This document shows, piece by piece, positions 58,382-64,000 of a DNA stretch of 64,000 bases. The position numbers and the translations under genes were made by a program. The DNA comes from an uncultured Prevotellaceae bacterium (GTDB taxonomy: Bacteria > Bacteroidota > Bacteroidia > Bacteroidales > Bacteroidaceae): positions 30,905 through 94,904 of the forward strand of contig CAMVPA010000005.1 in NCBI GenBank assembly GCA_947169245.1, written 5' to 3'. The number at the start of each line of letters is the position of its first letter. The stretch's first letter is position 1. The notes beneath the pieces are model-generated. The model did no database searches, had not been told where the DNA came from, and worked only from the letters and a program-made list of their open reading frames with translations.

Positions 58382-59473
58382 ATGTATATGAAAAAGCTAT
58401 TTGCTATCGCAGCCCTGATTGCGGCTGCACTGCCCTCCTGGGCACAACAGGTGAAGTTCACCGTCAACGGTATCAGCAACAACAACGGCGCCACCGTCCG
58501 TCTGGTCGACCGCTCAACCAACCAGCCGTTGGCAACGGCTGTCGTCGCCGACGGTAAGTTCTCCATCAGCGGCAACGCCGAGAAGGACGCCCTCCTGGCC
58601 ATTGGCGAAGAACAGTCGCAGTGGACAACGCTCTTCTTCAACGACGGCACGCCCGTCACCGTCAACCTCAACGACAGCACACTGAAAGGCTCGGCTGCTA
58701 ACGAGCGCGTCGTGGCCTACGACCTGGCCCTGAATGTGCCCTACGGCCACTTCGTGCAGCGCGTCGGCAGCATGTCCGAGGAAGAGCAAGCCAGCAAGAT
58801 GTCCGAAATACAGGCAGAGTTCGGCAAGATTGTTGAAGACATGAGAGCCCAGCTTGAGAAGGTCTTTCGCGAGGAGCGCCAGACCATGATTCCCGTGGCC
58901 TTCCTCAACGAATACATGCAGATGGTTGGTGAGGAGAAGTTCGACAGCGCCCTCAACAGCAAGCCCGTCTACGCCAACCACCCCATCGTGAAGAAGCTTC
59001 AGGAAATGATGGAACGAGAGAAGGCTGCCGAGGCCAAGAAGAACGCCTTCATCGGACAGCAGTTCACCGACCTCGAAGAGGCCGATACCGACGGCAACAT
59101 CCACAAGCTGAGCGAATACGTAGGCAAGGGCCACTGGGTGCTCGTCGACTTCTGGGCCTCGTGGTGCGGACCCTGCCGTCAGGAAATGCCCAATGTGGTC
59201 GAGGCCTACGAAAAGTACCACGCCAAGGGCTTCGACATCGTCGGCCTGTCGTTCGACAACAAGAAGGAACCCTGGGTCAAGGCCATCGCCGACCTGAAGA
59301 TGCCGTGGCCCCATCTCTCCGACCTGAAGGGTTGGAACACGGTCGCCTCCGGCGTCTACGGTGTCAACAGCATACCCGACAACCTGCTCATCGACCCGCA
59401 GGGCAAGATCGTGGCCCGCGGACTCCGTGCCCAAGGACTGCACCAAAAGCTCCGCGAAATCTTTGGCGAGTAG
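58382..59473 (+). CDS. TlpA-like thiol:disulfide oxidoreductase with N-terminal DUF4369-type domain
   Basis: 363 residues (Met3 at 58388 is an alternative start). Signal peptide to 'LPSWAQ', an N-terminal beta domain ('VKFTVNGISNNNGATVRLVD'), a helical linker and a thioredoxin-like domain with the CxxC motif in 'VDFWASWCGPCRQEMPNVVE'. Periplasmic; likely reduces disulfides or supports cytochrome or envelope proteins. Often placed beside glycan loci in Bacteroidales. Confidence 0.9.
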   Translation: MYMKKLFAIAALIAAALPSWAQQVKFTVNGISNNNGATVRLVDRSTNQPLATAVVADGKFSISGNAEKDALLAIGEEQSQWTTLFFNDGTPVTVNLNDSTLKGSAANERVVAYDLALNVPYGHFVQRVGSMSEEEQASKMSEIQAEFGKIVEDMRAQLEKVFREERQTMIPVAFLNEYMQMVGEEKFDSALNSKPVYANHPIVKKLQEMMEREKAAEAKKNAFIGQQFTDLEEADTDGNIHKLSEYVGKGHWVLVDFWASWCGPCRQEMPNVVEAYEKYHAKGFDIVGLSFDNKKEPWVKAIADLKMPWPHLSDLKGWNTVASGVYGVNSIPDNLLIDPQGKIVARGLRAQGLHQKLREIFGE

Positions 59474-59485
59474 AAGTTACCACCT

Positions 59486-59542
59486 CAACCCTTCACCTGT
59501 GTGATATCAGACTGGCAAACAGTCACATACGGTGAAGGGTTG
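59486..59542 (+). terminator. Hairpin after the TlpA-like gene
   Basis: CAACCCTTCACC (59486-59497) pairs perfectly with GGTGAAGGGTTG (59531-59542); inner GTGTGA/TCACAT bases extend it. The same GGTGAAGGGTTG appears again at 60060-60071. Confidence 0.6.
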
Positions 59543-59598
59543 CTTTCCCTATTGTTCTCACCAAAAAACCTTCGCTGCTGTTCCCACCAAAGCTAGCA

Positions 59599-60018
59599 CA
59601 GTGTGCAACCGGTTTTTAAACGTACACAACGATCACTATCGCAGTGTGCAACCGGTTTTGCTGAGACAAGTAGAGCACGACTTTGGGGCAAAAGGGGGCT
59701 TCCCAGAAACGTCCCAGGCCGTGGGACGTTTCTGAGGGGCCGCCGCGGATTTGTCCCAGGCCGTGGGACGTTTCTGAGGGACCGCCGCGGATTCGTCCCA
59801 GGCCGTGGGACGTTTCTGAGGGGCCGCCGTGGATTCGTCCCAGACCCTGGGACGTTTCTGAGGAGGGGTCTATGGGGTGGTAGCATTGGGCACTCGTGCA
59901 AAAGGAGAAGGATGAGGTGACTGAAAGGAAAGAACGTCGGCACATATTCGTGAACGACAGGTGCAAAAAGGAAAGGCCATCGGCACACATTCTTGACAGA
60001 TAGGTGCAAAAAAGAAAC
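59599..60018. repeat. Intergenic array of 42-43 bp period repeats
   Basis: Three different unit sequences share a similar spacing. CAGTGTGCAACCGGTTTT occurs at 59599 and 59642 (43 nt). GTCCCAGGCCGTGGGACGTT-type units start at 59711, 59753, 59795 and 59837 (exactly 42 nt). CGGCACA(T/C)ATTC...AGGTGCAAAAA units lie at 59938 and 59981 (43 nt). The first GTCCCA unit forms a perfect 13-bp stem CAGAAACGTCCCA/TGGGACGTTTCTG. Frames remain open through 42-bp units by arithmetic only, so no protein is called in 59474-60041. Confidence 0.85.
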
Positions 60019-60041
60019 TATTCACCGTAACCAGCAGAATA

Positions 60042-60227
60042 TCAAATGGTTAGTTGCATGGTGAAGGGTTGACAGTAATCACATCCTTCAATCTGTCCCA
60101 ATGTAATCTTTTCGTGAGTGATCACAGAGTCCACCAGAGCACACCCGTCGTGGGCGAAAAAGCGGGAGGGCAGGCTGCTTGACTCGCCAAAGAGTTTTTC
60201 ATTAATGCGAGTTCTAACGTTCGTCAT
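60042..60227 (-). CDS. Small uncertain protein
   Basis: 61 residues, MTNVRTRINEKLFGESSSLP start and a 'GCDYCQPFTMQLTI' end. Its ATG overlaps the upstream gene's stop by 4 nt, which favours translation, but the C-terminus runs into a CAACCCTTCACC repeat, so it may be a repeat-extended remnant. Confidence 0.35.
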   Translation of the reverse strand: MTNVRTRINEKLFGESSSLPSRFFAHDGCALVDSVITHEKITLGQIEGCDYCQPFTMQLTI

Positions 60228-60904
60228 TCCTCGGTAACCAACTGATCAAGCTTTTTCAGGATACAGAGAGGATCTTCTTTAATGGCATTCTTCGTGAGTG
60301 ACTTAATGAAGTCTTCCATCTCGGGATACATATAGAAGGTGTCAAGTAATGTCTTGCGACGGCGTTCACTGAACTTTTGATTTGGAACGAGGAATGCCTT
60401 GGCATAAGGCATGTCACCCATCATGAACAGGTATTTAAAACCGAAACCTGGGTAGAAAGACAAATAGCCTTTCACGTGATTCCCCTCGTAGACAACCAAA
60501 AGCATGGCAGGATAATCTTCGATAACGGACCCGTTGCCACCAAAACCAAAATCTACAGGCCGAGGCTCCCACTTCATTTTTATGTCAGGATGCGCGTCGT
60601 ACCATGTTATCATGCTGTCAACTTCCTGGTTGCGGTACTTCATGCTTCGTTCAAACATCTTGTTGTCCATCTTTATCCTCATGACAGAATCCAAGGCCGA
60701 TGGAATGCGGTAGGAGGTGGAAACAGCGAATCCACCTACGGTAAAATAGTTCTGCAGATAGCCTTCTGCCGTTTCACCATTCTTCAGATGGATAACGGTG
60801 TGCAAATTCCCCTTCACCTCCTTCTTTTCCGTCTGCTGTGCCAGAACTGGGTGGCAATACGCAAGCAGGAAACCGATAAGAACTACTCTATAAACCTTCT
60901 TCAT
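60224..60904 (-). CDS. Hypothetical secreted protein
   Basis: 226 residues with a signal peptide (MKKVYRVVLIGFLLAYCHPV, cleavage near 'LAQQ'). The mature protein starts with a beta strand pair ('NLHTVIHLKNGETAEGYLQN') that resembles a GW- or SH3-like strand hairpin, then 'LLVVYEGNHVKGYLSFYPG' and a helical C-terminus. No family recognised. A minus-strand TATATTTG box at 60930-60937 is 25 nt upstream of the ATG. Confidence 0.6.
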   Translation of the reverse strand: MKKVYRVVLIGFLLAYCHPVLAQQTEKKEVKGNLHTVIHLKNGETAEGYLQNYFTVGGFAVSTSYRIPSALDSVMRIKMDNKMFERSMKYRNQEVDSMITWYDAHPDIKMKWEPRPVDFGFGGNGSVIEDYPAMLLVVYEGNHVKGYLSFYPGFGFKYLFMMGDMPYAKAFLVPNQKFSERRRKTLLDTFYMYPEMEDFIKSLTKNAIKEDPLCILKKLDQLVTEE

Positions 60905-60929
60905 AATTCAATTTCCAACAAACACGCTG

Positions 60930-60937
60930 CAAATATA
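60930..60937 (-). promoter_or_regulatory. -7 box (TATATTTG) for the hypothetical secreted protein
   Basis: The minus strand reads TATATTTG, matching TAnnTTTG, 25 nt upstream of the ATG at 60904. Confidence 0.55.
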
Positions 60938-60988
60938 GTAACATTTCCTATAACAACAAAATTATTTAACCCAAAAAGTGAATATTGG

Positions 60989-61711
60989 TTATCGAGGGGC
61001 TTTCTGGGCAATTTTCTTAAGGAAGTATAACACCATATCCACCAGTTGCACATATTCCTTTCTCTCAGTATTTAGTATTTGTACTTTATATTCTAATTGT
61101 TTCCGACTCTTGTTTAGTGCATATTTGAAGATTTCTGTTTGTACATCCTTGCGAAAGTCTTTTAGACTTTTCACATTTAGATTCAAAACTTCAATCATCT
61201 GTAAAGCATCACGTTGCATTTCATTTAGCGACTCACGATGTTCACAAATATCCTTAAAACTATTCATTGAACATTGTGGCAAGATTTCGCCATTTGTGTT
61301 ATACTGGAAATAATCAGAACAGTTGTGCAAAGCAAGAAAATTCCTGTTAATAACGTTACAGCCTTTATGTTCTCCACAATGCTGCAGACCCTTCTCAAAC
61401 CCTTTGGATAAATTGCAGCAGGCATACAGATTCTTGTAGTCAAGCTGTAGGTCAGTACGTGCATTATTACCGTTCTCTGGTTCAAAATGTTCATTGTGGC
61501 TACCACGTTCATTCTCACCTTGAAAATGGTCTATGCGCCGCTGGCAATAACAACATATATGCTTTTGTTCCTCTCGTAGAATACTGTTTAGTTGCTCTTT
61601 CTCATGAAAGTGCTCATAAAGTTCGCCGATACCCGCTTCACGCATACTCTTTCGGGCATCTTCCAAAAGGGTCAAAGCAGAAGAATAGTTCGGTTTCGGA
61701 ATATATCTCAT
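60989..61711 (-). CDS. ptuB: HNH endonuclease-like protein, PtuB-like (Septu)
   Basis: 240 residues. 'HICCYCQRRID' and 'HNEHFEPENGNN', 'LQLDYKNLYACCNLSKG', 'HCGEHKGCN' form the zinc/HNH-type motifs of the TIGR02646-like family used as PtuB in Septu and in retron Ec78-type systems. C-terminal 90 residues are helical. It follows the ATPase gene after 16 nt on the same strand. In Septu the ATPase holds the nuclease until infection is sensed; that role is from family knowledge. Confidence 0.8.
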   Translation of the reverse strand: MRYIPKPNYSSALTLLEDARKSMREAGIGELYEHFHEKEQLNSILREEQKHICCYCQRRIDHFQGENERGSHNEHFEPENGNNARTDLQLDYKNLYACCNLSKGFEKGLQHCGEHKGCNVINRNFLALHNCSDYFQYNTNGEILPQCSMNSFKDICEHRESLNEMQRDALQMIEVLNLNVKSLKDFRKDVQTEIFKYALNKSRKQLEYKVQILNTERKEYVQLVDMVLYFLKKIAQKAPR

Positions 61712-61727
61712 CTTGTCACCTCCTGTA

Positions 61728-62972
61728 TCAGAACAATTGAAGCATAATATCTGCCCGCTGCAGTTCTTCGTGTCCTTTTCCTAAAGCCTCTTCAAGTTTA
61801 CTTCTCAGTGCTACAGCCTCTTTAGACTTGCCTTTCCCTGATTCAATCAACAACCGATAGTCAGCCAAAGCCTTTTCTGTTTCTTCACTGACCATTCTGG
61901 TTTTCATATCATTTAGAATCTGTTCGGGGCGACGTTTATACTGATTAGGGAAATTGTAAACCTTTCTGTCGGCAATGCTCAATATCTCGCCATCTTTCAA
62001 AGAACTAAGTATCAATGGTGCATGGGTACTTACAATAAATTGTATGCGCCCAAACACAGAAGTGAGATCGTTCAAAATATGAAGTTGCCATTCAGGGTGA
62101 AGATGCAAGTCAATCTCGTCTATCAACACCACGCCTGGGGTATTGGTAGGTGCATCCTCGCCCAAATAGGGATTGAGTAGATAACAACGCAAAGACAACT
62201 CCATTACCATTGACAAGACATTACGAACACCGTCAGACAGAGAATTAAATGGTACTTTCTCACCATTGGTCTGCGTAATAATCAGCTTGTCTTGCTTGAC
62301 ATCATGTTTTATCTCTTGACAATCAGGCACGCATTGTCCTATCACTTTACGTACCATGGAGAGAACTGTAGATTTCTTGCCTTCTTGTAATTCCCATAGT
62401 GTTTCCGTCTTGATTACATTTAGGAAAAACCAGATATTGGTTGTGGAGTCCAACGCATTATAGTATCCACGCAGACGACTTCCGTCAGCCTCCAAACCCG
62501 TATTACGCTTTTCTTTTTTATATCTATCAGTCGAGTAATATGCAATAATAGGAATAGGCGTTTCCTTCCCTTCACGAATAATAGTTTGTATATTCTTAGA
62601 CAATGTTTTAACATACTTGCCTTCTTCGAACTTCGTTCTCCCACCATATTTCTCCAACGTTCTATCCCATTGCGCTGATTTTGTAGACAATAGTTTCTCG
62701 TCCAGATCTATTAATCCATCTATTTTTACTGGATATTGGCTTTCCAAATTATGCAGTCGTACATCATCGTCCGCAATATTTGGTGAGGAGATTTTATTCT
62801 CAATCTTGTCCAGTTCACAAAATGCAGCGCCAATAAAGATACGGATGGCTTCCAGTATTGTTGTTTTACCAGTACCATTGATACCTACCATCACATTCAT
62901 TCGTGGATGCAGTTCCGTAGTAATATGCTCAAAGCACCTGAAGTTCTTCAGTTCAAGCCGTTTTATTCTCAT
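61728..62972 (-). CDS. ptuA: AAA/ABC-type ATPase, PtuA-like (Septu)
   Basis: 414 residues. Walker A in 'NVMVGINGTGKTTILEAIRI', preceded by 'LELKNFRCFEH' as in RecF/OLD-like ATPases; signature 'FNSLSDGVRNVLSMVMELSL'; Walker B 'GVVLIDEIDLHLHPEW'; switch His in 'QFIVSTHAPLILSSLKDGEI'. Paired with an HNH partner this matches the Septu PtuAB arrangement. The two genes are clearly more AT-rich than the mannan operon, which suggests transfer. Other ATPase-HNH defence pairs are possible alternatives. Confidence 0.82.
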   Translation of the reverse strand: MRIKRLELKNFRCFEHITTELHPRMNVMVGINGTGKTTILEAIRIFIGAAFCELDKIENKISSPNIADDDVRLHNLESQYPVKIDGLIDLDEKLLSTKSAQWDRTLEKYGGRTKFEEGKYVKTLSKNIQTIIREGKETPIPIIAYYSTDRYKKEKRNTGLEADGSRLRGYYNALDSTTNIWFFLNVIKTETLWELQEGKKSTVLSMVRKVIGQCVPDCQEIKHDVKQDKLIITQTNGEKVPFNSLSDGVRNVLSMVMELSLRCYLLNPYLGEDAPTNTPGVVLIDEIDLHLHPEWQLHILNDLTSVFGRIQFIVSTHAPLILSSLKDGEILSIADRKVYNFPNQYKRRPEQILNDMKTRMVSEETEKALADYRLLIESGKGKSKEAVALRSKLEEALGKGHEELQRADIMLQLF

Positions 62973-62994
62973 ACTAAAATCTCTTATACGGCTG

Positions 62995-63002
62995 CAAAGT
63001 TA
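62995..63002 (-). promoter_or_regulatory. -7 box (TAACTTTG) for the Septu-like operon
   Basis: The minus strand reads TAACTTTG, matching TAnnTTTG, 22 nt upstream of the ATPase ATG. Confidence 0.65.
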
Positions 63003-63046
63003 CAACCTTTTTAGTAAATAATGCTCATTTAGGGCGTTAAAAGTAA

Positions 63047-63349
63047 CGAAAATGGAGCATAAGTGCATCTTTTTGCTTTTTTGCCAACAATAGAATTACT
63101 TTTTATCGAAAGGAAGTCCCAACAGAGCGGCCGCGTCAAATCCCCGTCGTTTACCATCTGATTGACAAGGTGGCACTGGTGATATTTGCAGTTCTTGGCT
63201 ATTACACGGGGAAGTACCACCTGAATGACGAAATCTTGTTCCTTTGGTTGATGGCGGCCATGCCTATCGCCATACTGTCTGTGATATGGGCTATCAACGA
63301 ACTTCCGGCTTGGCTGGGAAAGAGGAAACCGAAATCACGCTGGTACTAA
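63047..63349 (+). pseudogene. C-terminal remnant of a membrane protein
   Basis: An open frame without a start codon encodes, from about 63116, 'VPTERPRQIPVVYHLIDKVA' and then two hydrophobic segments ('VALVIFAVLGYYTG', 'ILFLWLMAAMPIAILSVIWA') with a basic end 'WLGKRKPKSRWY' and TAA at 63347. GC content is like the core genome, unlike the neighbouring AT-rich Septu genes. It looks like the 3' end of a membrane protein gene cut by insertion of the Septu-like module. No family recognised. Confidence 0.55.
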
Positions 63350-63367
63350 CAATCTTCCACAAATGCA

Positions 63368-63404
63368 GTCAGCCCCATACGTCATTGTGACGAATGGGGC
63401 TGAC
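63368..63404. terminator. Bidirectional terminator
   Basis: GTCAGCCCCAT (63368-63378) pairs with ATGGGGCTGAC (63394-63404), with inner CGTCA/TGACG. It lies between the membrane remnant and the convergent lipoprotein gene. Confidence 0.75.
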
Positions 63405-63428
63405 AGGTTTACGTTATACAGCAACTTC

Positions 63429-63908
63429 TTACCTATAGACAGATGTGGGGAAGGTGATGTTGCTGGGGATGTAGAAGTCATCGGAGAGAGTGCGGCCGTC
63501 TATTTGTTTGGTCAGGCGGTAGTGACCGGAGGCGAGATGGAGCAGGCCGATATGGCCATAGACGGTGGCAGAGTCGTGGGCAGCTACGGTGCTCAGGACG
63601 GAGGTGAAGCCGAAGTGCTTGGGGAAGGGAACTTGCTGCCAGTGGCCGTCAGTCTCGCGTTCGATGGTGTACTCCTGTCCGTAGCTCACATCGTAGTCGT
63701 TGGGATTGATGATCCTCGCCTGCACCACGGAGTCGATTCGCGAGATGCTTTTGTCGATGATGACGAGGCGCAGGGTGTCTGCACTGGTCACGGTCTCGGT
63801 GCTGTCCGTCGGCTGTTCTGCATCTGCCACCGTCTGCCGTGCCGTTGGGCGGCAAGAAACGAATGCGAGGGCGGCAATCAGGAGGAAGAGAAGTTTTGCT
63901 TGGTTCAT
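63429..63908 (-). CDS. Lipoprotein with Ig-like domain
   Basis: 159 residues; lipobox 'LAFVSC' at about residue 19. The mature part resembles a bacterial Ig-like domain (Big_14 type): 'YDVSYGQEYTIERETDGHWQ', 'SVLSTVAAHDSATVYGHIGL', 'SGHYRLTKQIDGRTLSDDFY'. Its ATG overlaps the preceding gene's stop by 4 nt (ATGA), so it is coupled to the partial gene at the window's right edge. Role unknown. Confidence 0.75.
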   Translation of the reverse strand: MNQAKLLFLLIAALAFVSCRPTARQTVADAEQPTDSTETVTSADTLRLVIIDKSISRIDSVVQARIINPNDYDVSYGQEYTIERETDGHWQQVPFPKHFGFTSVLSTVAAHDSATVYGHIGLLHLASGHYRLTKQIDGRTLSDDFYIPSNITFPTSVYR

Positions 63909-64000
63909 ATTGCGTTTTCAATTCTTTCAGTTTCTACTTTTAGACATTTCTCCAGGCACTTAGCGATTTCGGGGTAGTAGTCATCTAGAGTCTTGTAGCG
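63905..64000 (-). CDS. 3' end of a gene running off the right edge
   Basis: The minus strand is open from the window edge for 31 codons, ending 'KTLDDYYPEIAKCLEKCLKV' and 'ETERIENAI' then TGA that overlaps the lipoprotein ATG. Too short to identify. Confidence 0.55.
   Translation of the reverse strand, partial: RYKTLDDYYPEIAKCLEKCLKVETERIENAI

Noticed and set aside
59711..59870. CRISPR-like array
   Set aside because: Units are contiguous 42-bp near-identical copies with no unique spacers and no cas genes nearby.
59603..59920. 105-residue Arg/Gly-repeat protein in the 42-bp array
   Set aside because: Frame is open only because 42 is divisible by 3; other frames are open too.

Overview
The window is a chromosomal segment of a Bacteroidota bacterium, most likely a Prevotella-type member of Bacteroidales. 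The evidence is a SusC/SusD pair with surface glycan-binding lipoproteins, a carbamoyltransferase of the N-succinylornithine type, TAnnTTTG-type -7 promoter boxes, a NigD-like lipoprotein, the PASTA/RluD/Ddl/acyltransferase operon, and secreted proteins ending in a 'GxYIIGxRKVVVK' tail. No rRNA, tRNA or CRISPR array was seen.

Layout. 1-13.2 kb: arginine/proline biosynthesis genes (argC 3' part, argD, proC, proB, proA) interleaved with an XRE-cupin regulator plus acyl-CoA synthetase pair, an AraC-type membrane regulator, a 1201-aa repeat protein and an M15 peptidase. 13.2-23.2 kb: a strongly AT-rich insertion, with a large serine recombinase at its left end, a second serine recombinase inside, an orphan NUMOD1-like protein, a six-gene minus-strand cargo operon of unknown function with a structured leader, and many small plus-strand genes. 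It separates proA from argF', and a 12-bp sequence recurs at both edges. 23.2-28.8 kb: argF', threonine aldolase, an Rpn-family nuclease, and two secreted proteins behind a highly structured leader. 29.5-39.4 kb: a polysaccharide utilization locus (SusC, SusD, two IPT/TIG-type glycan-binding lipoproteins, GH5 lipoprotein). 39.4-50.2 kb: envelope and housekeeping genes (NigD-like, acyltransferase, Ddl, RluD, PASTA, rpmH, efp, glycosyltransferase, RadC, carboxylesterase, MIP18-like, LpxH-like). 50.2-58.3 kb: a tightly coupled beta-mannan operon with a GH36-GH26 fusion, GH130 phosphorylase, GPH transporter, mannobiose 2-epimerase and mannose-6-phosphate isomerase. 58.4-64 kb: TlpA-like thioredoxin, a repeat-rich intergenic region, hypothetical proteins, a two-gene Septu-like (PtuAB) defence system, a truncated membrane gene and an Ig-like lipoprotein.

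How genes fit together. The GH5 locus and the mannan operon together suggest growth on beta-mannans (gluco- or galactomannan): surface cleavage and uptake through SusCD, galactose removal and mannobiose release by the fusion enzyme, import, epimerisation to mannosylglucose, phosphorolysis to mannose-1-phosphate and glucose. The arginine genes point to the succinylated Bacteroides-type pathway, because argF' carries Ser where N-acetyl enzymes have Glu.

The most unusual theme is short repeats. Several distinct families of degenerate tandem repeats or GC-rich palindromes sit at gene junctions, and members of these families also appear in frame inside at least six coding sequences (argC, acyltransferase, NigD-like lipoprotein, glycosyltransferase, GH36-GH26, GH130). 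Two GC-rich intergenic arrays 30 kb apart share a GTCCCA..TGGGAC hairpin and have periods of 21 and 42 bp.
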